Positions 52,456 through 61,640 of a DNA stretch of 64,000 bases are shown piece by piece (the first letter of the stretch is position 1; every line of letters begins with the position of its first letter). The notes under the pieces were generated by a model. It did no database searches. It saw only the letters and a program-made list of their open reading frames with translations, and was not told where the DNA came from. The translations under genes and the position numbers were made by a program. Origin of the DNA: CAVONB01 sp963697205 (GTDB lineage: Bacteria; Pseudomonadota; Alphaproteobacteria; Rhizobiales; Hyphomicrobiaceae); assembly GCA_963697205.1 (NCBI GenBank), contig CAVONB010000012.1, forward strand, positions 1 through 64,000, written 5' to 3'.

Positions 52456-53490
52456 TCAGAACGCGGCCTTCAGGACGCGATCCGATGCCGGCGGCAGAGC
52501 GTTGCGCGAGAACACTTCCGAGACCGCTGGCTTCTTGGTTAGACCGAACGTGGCCGCCACCTGATCGATCGCGCGTGACATGCGCGCATCGTCGATGTCG
52601 CCGATACCGATCTTCGCCTGCTCCGGGCTGAGGACGAGAGACTTCAGCGCGTAGACGAGGCGCTTCTTTTCGACGTCCGTTTTTATGAGCGGCTCGACCG
52701 CAGCCAGCGCCTTCATTGCAGAATCTGGATCGGCCAGCGTATCCTTGACGGCCCTGTGGATGGCGCGCACCAGACCCGCCACCGCCTTAGGCTGTTCCTT
52801 CATCAGCTTCTGCGAAACCATCACGCCGTTGGAATAGACGTCGACGCCGTTCTGCCCGTACATCATCCAGACAACGTCCTTGTCGGGATCCTTCTGCATA
52901 TTGGCGATGTTCATGTAGGAGGTGACGTTGAACACGAGGCTCGCCTGGACTTGATCCGTGAACAGCATCTGCTCCTGCAGATTGGGCGCCATGTTCAGGA
53001 TTTCGAGCTTGGCGGCGTCGATCCCGGCCGGCTTCAACAGCAGCGGCAGCATCTTGAGCGCAGCCCCGCCGGCCGGTGATCCGATCTTCTTGCCGGCCAG
53101 ATCCTTCGGCGATGCGATCCCCGATTGCGGCTTGGAAATCACCGCGAACGGCGGCTGGTTGTAGACCATGTAGACCATCACCGGCGCTTCTCCCGGCTTT
53201 TGCGCAGCGGTCTGGATGATCGCGTTCATGTCGCCGAAGCCGGCGTCATAGGCCCCCGACATGATCTTCGACACGGTCGCAGCAGAGCCCGACCCCTGGT
53301 CGATTTTCACATCGAGGCCTTCTTCGGCATAGTAGCCCTTCGCGGCGGCCAGCATGTACCAGGCGTGCACGCCCTGGTACTTCCAGTCCAGCGTGAAGCG
53401 AATCGGGATCTTGGATTGCGCCATCGCCGAGGACGTGACGCCCGCAGCAAGGATCAGTCCTAACGCTGCCGCCGATTTCAGATATCGCAT
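52456..53490 (-). CDS. ABC transporter substrate-binding protein (NMT1/THI5-like), cluster B copy 1
   Basis: A 344-residue binding protein with the signal peptide LKSAAALGLILAAGVTSSAMAQ. The mature start RFTLDWKYQGVHAWYMLAAA and the GSGSAATVSKIMSGAYDAGF region match the NMT1/THI5 family, which includes pyrimidine-precursor and riboflavin binders. It is clearly paralogous to the protein at 57465. The ATG at 53490 has GGAG nine bases upstream, while the ATG at 53505 has none. Confidence 0.92.
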   Translation of the reverse strand: MRYLKSAAALGLILAAGVTSSAMAQSKIPIRFTLDWKYQGVHAWYMLAAAKGYYAEEGLDVKIDQGSGSAATVSKIMSGAYDAGFGDMNAIIQTAAQKPGEAPVMVYMVYNQPPFAVISKPQSGIASPKDLAGKKIGSPAGGAALKMLPLLLKPAGIDAAKLEILNMAPNLQEQMLFTDQVQASLVFNVTSYMNIANMQKDPDKDVVWMMYGQNGVDVYSNGVMVSQKLMKEQPKAVAGLVRAIHRAVKDTLADPDSAMKALAAVEPLIKTDVEKKRLVYALKSLVLSPEQAKIGIGDIDDARMSRAIDQVAATFGLTKKPAVSEVFSRNALPPASDRVLKAAF

Positions 53491-53539
53491 CAGTTGCCAC
53501 TCCATTGAAAGAACGTCGGGAAGTTTGAGGGGGACGGGA

Positions 53540-54316
53540 TCACGCCATCGCGAGATCGTTCTTGCGCATGGCCCAGCCGCACAGCCGTGCCTCGATGAGA
53601 GCGAAGACGAGATAGAGCAGAACGCCCAGGACGGCGAGAATGATGAGGCCCGCAAAAACGAGCGGAACGTCGAAGTTCGACGATGCGATCATCATCACGT
53701 TACCGATGCCGCGGTTGGCGGCTACGGTCTCCGACAGCACGGTGCCGACGAACGCCAGCGTGACCGCGACCTTCAAGGACGCGAAGAAATAGGGCAGTGT
53801 GCGCGGCAAGCCAACATTCCACAGGATCTCGCTCTTTTTTGCGCCAAGTGCCTTGAGCACGTCCTCCAGCTCCGGCTCCGTCGTTGCAAGTCCCGTGGCG
53901 ACATTCACGACCACCGGAAAAATGCAGATGACCAGAGACGTTAGGACCGCCGGCACGGTGCCCGCACCGAACCAGAGAACGAAGATCGGAACGACGGCTA
54001 CTTTGGGGATCGAGGAAAAGCCGACCAGCAAAGGATAAGCAGTGTCATAGGCGGTCTTGGACGAGCCGACAGCGATCCCGAGTGCGACGCCCACAAGCAC
54101 GCCGAGGGCAAACCCGAGGAGCGTCGTGTAGAGGGTTTGCACGGCATGTGGCCAAAGCAGCGGCCCTCTGTCGATCAGTGTCGCGAGAATCTGCGACGGC
54201 TTTGGCAGAACGATATCAGAGATCTGCAACGCCCAGCACGCCGCTTCCCAGAAGGCGAAGAAGCCGAGGATGAAGAGGGCAGACGCCGACTTCTGGCGCA
54301 GTGCATCGAGGTCCAT
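53540..54316 (-). CDS. ABC transporter permease, cluster B
   Basis: A 258-residue permease with about six hydrophobic segments and the coupling loop KALGAKKSEILWNVGLPRTLP. It begins 2 bp after the ATPase stop and precedes the binding protein at 52456. Forms the channel of the NMT1-type importer. Confidence 0.93.
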   Translation of the reverse strand: MDLDALRQKSASALFILGFFAFWEAACWALQISDIVLPKPSQILATLIDRGPLLWPHAVQTLYTTLLGFALGVLVGVALGIAVGSSKTAYDTAYPLLVGFSSIPKVAVVPIFVLWFGAGTVPAVLTSLVICIFPVVVNVATGLATTEPELEDVLKALGAKKSEILWNVGLPRTLPYFFASLKVAVTLAFVGTVLSETVAANRGIGNVMMIASSNFDVPLVFAGLIILAVLGVLLYLVFALIEARLCGWAMRKNDLAMA

Positions 54317-54318
54317 GG

Positions 54319-55191
54319 CTACGCTCCCGTCGGTGTCGGCGTGCGCGCCTGGACGATCAGGCTTCGCAATCGCTGCGTGCGTGCCACAAAGCCCGGATCG
54401 AACGTCATCTCGATGCTCCGCGGATAGGCAAGCCCGACGTCGCTGTCGTCGAGAATCCGTCCCGGCCGCGCGCTCATGACGACGATCCGCGTTCCCAGGA
54501 ACGCGGCTTCGCGCAGATCGTGCGTCACGAGAATGACGGTCGGCCGCCGCCGCATCCACAGCTCCTGCAGCGTCTGCCACAGTTCCTCGCGCGTGAACTG
54601 GTCGAGTGCGCCGAACGGCTCGTCCAACAGAAGCAACTGCGGCTCGTGGATCAGCGCGCGACATAGCGAGGCGCGTTGCAACATGCCGCCCGACAACTGC
54701 CAGGGGAACTTGTCGCCAAACCCCGTCAGCCCGACCTGCTCGAGCAAGGCGTCGACCTTGTCGGTGTATTCACCCCGCCGCTTCGCCCGGAATGAGTCCC
54801 GATAGGGAGGAACGATCTTGAGCGGCATCATGATGTTGTCGCGCACGCGCAGCCAGGGCAGCATCGTCGGGTTCTGAAAGGCCATTCCGACGCGCGCGGC
54901 CCGCGCCAGCACTTCCCGCCCTGCAACGAACACATGGCCCGTCGTCGGCCGAATGAGCCCGGCCACTAGCTTCAGGATCGTCGATTTCCCGCACCCCGAC
55001 GGTCCCACGAGGGAGACGAATTCGCCCGATTGGATCTTGAGCCCCGTCGTATCGAGCGCTCTTGTCGCCTTGGGTCCGCGGCCGAACGTGACGCTGGCGG
55101 CCTCCAACTCAACTAGCGTCTGCGCGGGATCGCCACGCTCCGATTGTGTCTGCGGCATCGCGTCGTCGGTGCGCTTCAGCATGATGGTCAC
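54319..55191 (-). CDS. ABC transporter ATP-binding protein, cluster B
   Basis: A 290-residue ATPase with Walker A (GPSGCGKST), the signature LSGGMLQRA, Walker B (LLLLDEPFGALD) and the H-loop VILVTHD. Its frame is intact, unlike the cluster A homologue. The start overlaps the stop of the dihydroorotase-like gene by 4 bp. Confidence 0.94.
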   Translation of the reverse strand: MTIMLKRTDDAMPQTQSERGDPAQTLVELEAASVTFGRGPKATRALDTTGLKIQSGEFVSLVGPSGCGKSTILKLVAGLIRPTTGHVFVAGREVLARAARVGMAFQNPTMLPWLRVRDNIMMPLKIVPPYRDSFRAKRRGEYTDKVDALLEQVGLTGFGDKFPWQLSGGMLQRASLCRALIHEPQLLLLDEPFGALDQFTREELWQTLQELWMRRRPTVILVTHDLREAAFLGTRIVVMSARPGRILDDSDVGLAYPRSIEMTFDPGFVARTQRLRSLIVQARTPTPTGA

Positions 55192-56651
55192 GAGCGCCCC
55201 TCGGCAGGTGTGGCGGCGGGTGCCGGAGCGGCGCCCCCCAGTACGGCGGCCATTGTCTGATCCGTGTGGCGCGGCTCAGGTGTTGGCATCATCTGGACGC
55301 GACGTACGGACTGGCCGTGACCACGGGTTCCTTCGACCAGCTTGCGGTTGCGCATCACGAATCGGCCCCGCACTAGGGTGTGGATCGGCAGCCCCTGGAC
55401 GCGCATGCCGTGGAACGTGGTGATCCGGGACCGCGAGGCCAGCGCGTCCTGGTCGATGACATGCGCGCGCGCCAGGTCGACAATGGTGATGTCCGCATCG
55501 GCGCCGGGCAGGATCGCGCCCTTTCGTGGAAAGAGCCCCCATGCTCGCGCGGGGTGTTCCGCTGAGATGCGGACGTAGTCCTCCAGCGTCAGGCGCCCAT
55601 CGTTGACCGCCGAAAGCATCAGCGGCATCTGGGTCTCGACCCCCGGCCAGCCGCAATCGGCCTCCCAGATGTTGTTCTTCAGCTTCTCCGAAGGCAGGTG
55701 CGGCGCGTGATCGGTGGCGATCATATCGAGCGTGCCGTCGCGCAGCCCCTGCCAAAGCGCGTCTTTGTGGTGCGGCTCGCGCACCGGCGGATTGATGCGG
55801 ATCAGCGAGCCCAGTCGTTCGTAGTCGCGCGTATCGTGCAGCAGGTACTGCGGGCATGTCTCCGCCGTGATGTCCACGCCGCGCGCCTTCGCCGCCGCCA
55901 GTGGACGCAACTCGTCGGCGGAGGAGACGTGCAGGACGTGGATTCGCGCGCCCGTCCACTCCGCCAGGATGGCAGCCCGCGCGACCGCCTCGATGGCGAC
56001 GACGGCGGGCCGCGCAGCCAAATGGTCGAGGGGTGCCGATTTTCCGGCTGCCATCAGCTTCTTCTGACGCCACGCCATGATCGAGGCGGTTTCCGCGTGC
56101 AGCGCGACACGGTATCCGTGCTTGGCGACGATCTCGAAGCCTTCGAGCATGGCGCCCGTCGAGGGGGAGGGGAGGTTGCCGAAAGTATTGCCCATGAAGC
56201 ACTTGAATCCGGCGACGCCGCCGGCGATCAGCGCTTCCAGCTGGTCGATGTTGTCTTCGCCAAGCAACCCATAGATCCCGAAGTCGACGCGGGCCTTTTC
56301 CGCCGCGGCGAGCTTCAGCGCGAGCGCCTCCGGCGTGCCAGTCGGCGGATCGACATTGGGCATGTCGAAGACGGTGGTCACACCCCCCATGGCGGCCGCG
56401 GCGGTGCCCGTATCCCAGTCCTCCTTGTGCGTGTAGCCGGGCTCGCGGAAGTGCACGTGGACGTCGATGGCACCGGGCAGCACGTGCATGCCGGTAGCGT
56501 CGAGAATGTCGCGTGCCGGTGGCATGGCGTCATTGTTGCCAATCGCCACGATGCGCCCCTTGTCGATGGCGAGGGCACCGGAAAAGCGTCCATCCGGCGC
56601 CACGATCGTGCCACCCGATATGACGAGGTCGACAGCGTCAGTCTGTTTCAT
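55188..56651 (-). CDS. Dihydroorotase/hydantoinase-like cyclic amidohydrolase
   Basis: A 487-residue cyclic amidohydrolase. Metal ligands are H65-x-H67 (DVHVHFREPG), K150 (AGFKCFMG, the likely carboxylated lysine), H185 (VALHAET), H241 (VLHVSSADEL) and D314 (ATDHAPH). This is the dinuclear group of dihydroorotase, allantoinase and hydantoinase. HFREPG is dihydroorotase/allantoinase-like. The gene sits inside the catabolic operon, so ring hydrolysis of a cyclic ureide is more likely than pyrimidine synthesis. A proline/alanine-rich tail of about 30 residues is extra. Confidence 0.9.
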   Translation of the reverse strand: MKQTDAVDLVISGGTIVAPDGRFSGALAIDKGRIVAIGNNDAMPPARDILDATGMHVLPGAIDVHVHFREPGYTHKEDWDTGTAAAAMGGVTTVFDMPNVDPPTGTPEALALKLAAAEKARVDFGIYGLLGEDNIDQLEALIAGGVAGFKCFMGNTFGNLPSPSTGAMLEGFEIVAKHGYRVALHAETASIMAWRQKKLMAAGKSAPLDHLAARPAVVAIEAVARAAILAEWTGARIHVLHVSSADELRPLAAAKARGVDITAETCPQYLLHDTRDYERLGSLIRINPPVREPHHKDALWQGLRDGTLDMIATDHAPHLPSEKLKNNIWEADCGWPGVETQMPLMLSAVNDGRLTLEDYVRISAEHPARAWGLFPRKGAILPGADADITIVDLARAHVIDQDALASRSRITTFHGMRVQGLPIHTLVRGRFVMRNRKLVEGTRGHGQSVRRVQMMPTPEPRHTDQTMAAVLGGAAPAPAATPAEGRS

Positions 56652-56658
56652 GTCAGCC

Positions 56659-57450
56659 TCACAGCATGGCCCAGCCGCCATCGACGGGAAGATCGGTACC
56701 CGTGATCTGTCGGGAGACGTCGCTGGCAAGGAACAGGCATGCATTGGCGACGTCGACATCCGTCGAGACACGCTTCAGCGCATAGTCCTCGGCATGGCGC
56801 CGCATCGCATCCTCCAGCGAGATGCCATGACGACGCGCGAGGTCAGCGCAGACCTTGTCGCGGAAGCGTGCACCGTCAACCATGCCCGGCGCGACGCAGT
56901 TGACGTTGATGTTGTGGACACCAACCTCGAGCGCGAAGCTCTTGGTGATGCCGCGCAACCCCCACTTGGAGGCCGAGTAGGCGGCGCGCCCTGCGCGGCC
57001 GCGCATGCCGAACGTGCCGCCGACGTTGACGATTTTGCCCGAGCGCTGAGCGATCATCGCGGGCAGCACCGCGCGCATCGTGTTGAAGCAACCGGTCATA
57101 TTGAGCCGCACGATGTCGTCGAACTCGGCCATCGACGTTTCCACGCCCGTCTTGCCGATCGGCCCCGAGCCGCCGGCGACATTGACCAGCACGTCGATGG
57201 TGCCGAACGTCTCCATCGCAGCCGCAGCGAGCGCGCGACATGCGCGCTCGTCGGTGACGTCGCAGGCGACCTGTATGGCATCGCGTCCGCGATGCCGAAC
57301 GGCGTCCGTGACCGGAGCCACTGCGTCGAGATCGCGACCCGCGAGCACTAGCTTGGCGCCCGCATCGGCAAACGCCAGCGAGATCGCCCTGCCCATGCCC
57401 TTGGCGGGTCCCGTGATCACGGCGACCTTGCCGGAGAGACCGAGGTCCAT
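56659..57450 (-). CDS. Short-chain dehydrogenase/reductase
   Basis: A 263-residue SDR oxidoreductase. The cofactor motif is VITGPAKGMGRAISLAF and the catalytic YSASK contains Tyr-x3-Lys; a serine-containing strand and the N-x-x-G region (VNVAGGSGPIG) are present. It begins 14 bp after the binding-protein gene and ends 7 bp before the amidohydrolase. It probably oxidises or reduces a pathway intermediate. The cofactor and substrate are not decided. Confidence 0.92.
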   Translation of the reverse strand: MDLGLSGKVAVITGPAKGMGRAISLAFADAGAKLVLAGRDLDAVAPVTDAVRHRGRDAIQVACDVTDERACRALAAAAMETFGTIDVLVNVAGGSGPIGKTGVETSMAEFDDIVRLNMTGCFNTMRAVLPAMIAQRSGKIVNVGGTFGMRGRAGRAAYSASKWGLRGITKSFALEVGVHNINVNCVAPGMVDGARFRDKVCADLARRHGISLEDAMRRHAEDYALKRVSTDVDVANACLFLASDVSRQITGTDLPVDGGWAML

Positions 57451-57464
57451 CACACCCTCGCCTC

Positions 57465-58508
57465 TCAAACGCCGATGCTCTTCGGGCGGTCCGCCAGAGG
57501 CGGCAGGAAGGAGCGGTTGAAGAACTCCGACACCGGCGGCTTGCGCGGTAGGCCCATGGCGTCGGCGAGGATGCTGACAGCCTTGCCCATGCGCGCGTCG
57601 TCGATATCGCCCATGCCCAGCGTTTTCAGTTCCGGGTGGTTCATCTCGTCCTGCAGCGTCGCCAGCAGGCGGGCATACTCGACGTCGGTCTTGATCAGCG
57701 GCTCGCGCTTGACGACCGAGGCGATGCTGCCCTTTGGATCGGCGACCGTGTCCTTGATGCCCTTGTTGATGGCGCGCACGAGGCCTGCGACCAGCTTCGG
57801 ACTCTCTGTCACCAGCTTGCGCGATACGATGATCCCGTTGGAGTAGAGGTCCATGCCGAAGTCGCCGTAGTTCAAAAAACGCCATTCGCTATCGGCATCG
57901 ATCTTCGCCAGACGCGCGGAGAACCGGATCGTGTTGACGAAACCGAAGATCCCGTCGACCTGCCCGCGCTGCAGCATGTTCTCGCGCAGGTTCGGCGCCA
58001 TGTTCGTGATGTTGACCTTGCCCGGGTCGATACCGGCGAGCTTTGCAAACGCTGGGAACAGCTTCAGTGCGCCGTCGTTGGCCGGCCCGCCGATGGTCTT
58101 GCCCTCGAGATCCTTCGGGGTCTTGATCGGGCCGTCCTTTTTCACCGCGATCGTGAAGGGTGGGCGATTGTAGATCATCTGTACACACACAGGCGCCTCG
58201 CCGGGTTTGCGTGCAGCAAGTTGGATCAGGGCGTTGATGTCGCCGAATCCGATGTCATAGGCCCCCGAGGCGACCTTGCCGACGGCGGCGCCCGATCCGT
58301 CACCCTGATCGATCGTGAGTGAAATCCCTTCGGCTTCGAAGTAGCCCTTGTCCTGCGCGATGAAGAACCAGGCCTGCGGGCCCTGGAAGCGCCAGTTCAG
58401 GACCATTTTGAGGGATGTCGCGGCGTTGGCGCGCAGCGGCAGCGCAGCCGCGCCCATCGCACTCAGTGCGCCGGCGGTAAAGCCCCTGCGGTTCAGCGTG
58501 TAGGTCAT
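57465..58508 (-). CDS. ABC transporter substrate-binding protein (NMT1/THI5-like), cluster B copy 2
   Basis: A 347-residue binding protein. The N-terminus LNRRGFTAGALSAMG looks like a twin-arginine signal, so it may be exported folded. The mature sequence MVLNWRFQGPQAWFFIAQDK and IDQGDGSGAAVGKVASGAY parallels copy 1 closely. It is the first gene of the nine-gene operon and divergent from a LysR gene. Two binding proteins may share one permease. Confidence 0.92.
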   Translation of the reverse strand: MTYTLNRRGFTAGALSAMGAAALPLRANAATSLKMVLNWRFQGPQAWFFIAQDKGYFEAEGISLTIDQGDGSGAAVGKVASGAYDIGFGDINALIQLAARKPGEAPVCVQMIYNRPPFTIAVKKDGPIKTPKDLEGKTIGGPANDGALKLFPAFAKLAGIDPGKVNITNMAPNLRENMLQRGQVDGIFGFVNTIRFSARLAKIDADSEWRFLNYGDFGMDLYSNGIIVSRKLVTESPKLVAGLVRAINKGIKDTVADPKGSIASVVKREPLIKTDVEYARLLATLQDEMNHPELKTLGMGDIDDARMGKAVSILADAMGLPRKPPVSEFFNRSFLPPLADRPKSIGV

Positions 58509-58698
58509 GGTCAGCACCTCTCTTCGGACCGTTCCGTGTCCCGCAGCCGGATGGTCAGCCCTTGAGGGAGGGGCGCGGACCGGCGGCGTCACATGCGGTC
58601 ACCGTGCGGCTGAAGAGCGTTGACGACAATTGCTGAATAGGCCTCAATGCGATGCCGAAAAGTATACACACACGAAACCGGGTGGAACCGTCAACACG

Positions 58699-59601
58699 AT
58701 GCGCCATCATCGTTTCCTCAAATACGCCGACGAGGTGGCCCGCACGGGCTCCATCCGGAAGGCGGCCGAGCGTCTGAATGTCACCGCGTCAGCGCTCAAC
58801 AGGCGCATTCTCGATCTGGAAGAAGAGCTCGGATTGCCGCTGTTCGAGAGGCATGCGCGTGGCATGCGCCTTACGGCCGCCGGAGAGGCGTTCATCCGAT
58901 ACGTCCGCCAGCAGTCGGCGAGCCTCGCCCGCCTGCGTTCCGAGGTGGAGGACATGATCGGCTACCGGCGCGGCGAGGTGAAGCTCGCTGTTAGTCAGGC
59001 CGTGGCCTACGATCTGCTTCCGCGCCAGATTCAGGTGTATCGCGAGGAATTCCCGCTGGTCGAGTTCCACGTGCGTGTCTGCGACCGCGGCGAGGCGATG
59101 CGGGCCCTCATCGACTATGCGGTCGACTTGGCCATGGTATTCAATCCGGAGCGGACATCGGAGTTCCGCCCGCTGGCTTTTGCGCCGCAGGGGGTTTTTG
59201 CATTCATGGCCGCTGATCATCCGCTGGCGCGCCGCCGCACGCTCAGGATGCGCGATATCGTCGCTTATCCGCTCGCGCTGCCGGAAACGGGTCTTGGCTC
59301 GCGCACGCTGCTGGATGCCTATTTCAAGCGCTCGTCACTGACACCGCGCATCGCGCTGGAGACGAACTCGTTCGAGTTGCTGAAGACTTTCGTGAAGCTC
59401 GAGCCTCTGGTCGCCTTCCAGATCCAGATCGGCACGCCGGGTCTCGGTGCCGAGGACGGTATCGTCGCCAAACCGATCGCCGAGCCTGGCCTTGCAGGCG
59501 CCAACCTCGTGCTGGGGCAGCTCGGCGGCCGCTCGCTACCTGTTGCGGCGGCGAAGTTTGCCCAGCAGTTGGCGCGCACGCTGGACGACATGAACGCGTG
59601 A
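58699..59601 (+). CDS. LysR family transcriptional regulator (cluster B)
   Basis: A 300-residue LysR regulator. The helix-turn-helix region includes TGSIRKAAERLNVTASALNRRILDLEEELG, and the effector domain follows. It lies divergent from the nine-gene operon across a 190-bp gap and convergent with the ring-opening amidohydrolase. In the position of AtzR in the known cyanuric acid operon, it probably controls the operon in response to a pathway compound. The ATG at 58699 is used because it begins the LysR domain. Confidence 0.9.
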   Translation: MRHHRFLKYADEVARTGSIRKAAERLNVTASALNRRILDLEEELGLPLFERHARGMRLTAAGEAFIRYVRQQSASLARLRSEVEDMIGYRRGEVKLAVSQAVAYDLLPRQIQVYREEFPLVEFHVRVCDRGEAMRALIDYAVDLAMVFNPERTSEFRPLAFAPQGVFAFMAADHPLARRRTLRMRDIVAYPLALPETGLGSRTLLDAYFKRSSLTPRIALETNSFELLKTFVKLEPLVAFQIQIGTPGLGAEDGIVAKPIAEPGLAGANLVLGQLGGRSLPVAAAKFAQQLARTLDDMNA

Positions 59602-59659
59602 GCCAGTGACGTCGGGATGACCACGCCGGTGCCCGGCGGGCGGACGGGGCCGCCGGGTC

Positions 59660-60784
59660 TCAGGCAGGCGGAGCCGTCGAGCGGTCGACGATCACGGCGA
59701 CCGGACCGCCGCCATCGGGCCCCTGGTGCTCCGCGCCACCGGATACAAACAGATCGGTGAAGCCGAACACGCCAGCCAGTGCCCCCGCCACGAAGCCGCG
59801 CGCGTGCCGTGTCGACGAGATGTCGCTATCGTCCAGCATCGTGTGCCGCGCCCCGCGGATGCGTCCCGACTGCGCCGCCTCGGCCTTGGCCAGAACCGCG
59901 CGCACGCGCACGCGCTGCTCTGGCCGCAGCTGGCCCGGACTTGCAAGACCGAGACGCGCCAGCGTTTCCCGGACGGGGTCCACGTCGATGCCATCGCTCA
60001 TGACACCGTGATCGATGGCCAATGGCCCCGCCCAACCTGTGGACATGCCCGCGACCATGATTTCGTGATCGAGCAATTCCACCCCGCCGGACGTCGCGGC
60101 GCGGCCGCAGCTGATCGATAGGTCCCGTCCGATCATGTCGTCACGCAAATCGGACGCCTCGATCTCGCCCAGAGCCAGCGCGACGCCGAGCGCGGATGCG
60201 CCTCGCGATAGCCCCATGGATTTCAAAGTGTCGCGCACGGCGGTCACGCGTCCGAGCGCCTCCGCGCTCTCGATGCGCTCCATCGTCAGCAAGGGGCACT
60301 TGACTTGGACGTAATGCACGTCGGCTGGATCCGCGATCCCGGCATCGGCCATCGCTGCGCGCACGCCGCTTGCAACCTGCTCGATCTGTGCCACCCGGCC
60401 GAGCTCCTGGAACGGCAGGACCGGCGTCCGCGATCGACCCAGCGCAAGGGCGGCCTGCCCGGGCGTGGGCGCAGCGCGGGTCTGGCGCACCTCGAAGACG
60501 GTCATATGGGGCGACAGCCCGCCCTCCGTGCCACCCGACATCACCATGGCGATCGATCGCATGGCTTTTCGGCCGATATGGCGCTCCAGCACATCTTCCA
60601 AGGCCCGCACGGCAAACGCACGCGTGAAATCGTTGACGCAGCCGTTGCCCTCGGTCTTGCCCAGAATAGCGACGATCCCGCCCGGTAAGAGCTTCTCACC
60701 GTCGATGGCGGCCTCGAGCTCGCGCACGTCGTCCGGGCTGCGCATGGCAAATCGATGCACGAACGCTTGTCGTGTGCCGGTCAC
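59660..60784 (-). CDS. Ring-opening amidohydrolase (cyanuric acid hydrolase/barbiturase family), copy B
   Basis: A 374-residue AtzD/barbiturase-family enzyme. I read the three Lys-Ser pairs as K43 (ILGKTEGNG) with S83 (VMSGGTEGG), K162 (YVQVKCPLL) with S232 (RAATSGGVEL), and K300 with S348. The HQGPDGGGP motif ends the protein. These align with the copy at 10923, but the two diverge strongly between motifs, suggesting different substrates. The GTG at 60784 is the likely start: GGAGGAA lies 6 bases before it. It is transcribed with the DUF3830 gene 34 bp upstream. Confidence 0.92.
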   Translation of the reverse strand: MTGTRQAFVHRFAMRSPDDVRELEAAIDGEKLLPGGIVAILGKTEGNGCVNDFTRAFAVRALEDVLERHIGRKAMRSIAMVMSGGTEGGLSPHMTVFEVRQTRAAPTPGQAALALGRSRTPVLPFQELGRVAQIEQVASGVRAAMADAGIADPADVHYVQVKCPLLTMERIESAEALGRVTAVRDTLKSMGLSRGASALGVALALGEIEASDLRDDMIGRDLSISCGRAATSGGVELLDHEIMVAGMSTGWAGPLAIDHGVMSDGIDVDPVRETLARLGLASPGQLRPEQRVRVRAVLAKAEAAQSGRIRGARHTMLDDSDISSTRHARGFVAGALAGVFGFTDLFVSGGAEHQGPDGGGPVAVIVDRSTAPPA

Positions 60785-60818
60785 GTTCGGTTCCTCCGAT
60801 TTCGATGGTCGAATGGCG

Positions 60819-61232
60819 TCAGCCGCGTGCGAAGCGAATCGTCTGGGCGCCTTGCCACAGCACTCTGCGCCCAAGCTCGGGCAGCTGATCAAGACCGGAC
60901 GTGAGCGTCAGGAAGTGGTTGCCGGCAAGTTGGCCCATCTTGCTTGAAAAATGCACGCCGCCGTATGCCAGCAGGATTTCCGTCTCACTGATCCCGCCGG
61001 GATAGAGGATGAAGTGCCCCGGTGCCGGAAAGCTCGTATGGTTCTCGTAGCCGACGCCGAAGCTCGTGTCGCCCAGCGGGATCCAGACGCCTTCGCCGCT
61101 CCACCGCACGTGAACGATCTGGCTCTCGTAGGGAAGCCGGGCCGCGAACGCCGCACACGTCTTCGGCGCTAGAGCCGTTTCCAACTTCCCCGAAAAATCG
61201 AGACCCGCAGCCGCGATCCTCAAAGCCGTCAT
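60819..61232 (-). CDS. DUF3830 family (cyclophilin-like) protein
   Basis: A 137-residue protein matching the cyclophilin-like DUF3830 family (APKTCAAFAARLPYESQIVHVRW near the start, then GHFILYPGGISETEILLAYGG). DUF3830 genes recur beside amidase and hydantoinase genes. Here it is first in a two-gene unit with a ring-opening amidohydrolase. Function unknown; a small-molecule-binding or chaperone-like role is only a guess. Confidence 0.82.
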   Translation of the reverse strand: MTALRIAAAGLDFSGKLETALAPKTCAAFAARLPYESQIVHVRWSGEGVWIPLGDTSFGVGYENHTSFPAPGHFILYPGGISETEILLAYGGVHFSSKMGQLAGNHFLTLTSGLDQLPELGRRVLWQGAQTIRFARG

Positions 61233-61640
61233 GTCTAGTCTGTCCCCTTGTGCTTGTCGCCGTAAAGCGATCCGTGTTTTGGGCGAGGATGATGCGACAT
61301 CGCCGGCGATCGTGCGCGCTCAAAGAGTGTGCAGGCGCTGCCCAATTCTTGAGCGAGCGGCTCGCACACTATGCAATCGCGCACCGCGCTCCCGTGCCCG
61401 CACGAACAGCAGCTGATCGCGCGCTTTGCGGCGTCAACGCCCGACAAATGCGCTGTTTGCCTAATCACTCGACAAGGGCGGCATGCCCCGCAATTCGCCG
61501 CGTTTTCGCGAACCCACGGATAACAAGAACTTTTCCGTATTCCCGATCACGTGGCACGCCGCGTGCAATTCCGTCTCGCAGGATCACACGTATGGGCGCG
61601 GCGATCGTGCCGCCGGAACCTGTCACAGGAGACAAGCGAC
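61233..61640. other. Divergent intergenic region
   Basis: 408 bp between the DUF3830 gene (minus) and the peptide-type ABC binding protein (plus). It should contain two promoters. No gene, strong hairpin or clear operator was found. A ribosome site (CAGGAGA) lies just before 61641. Confidence 0.5.
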
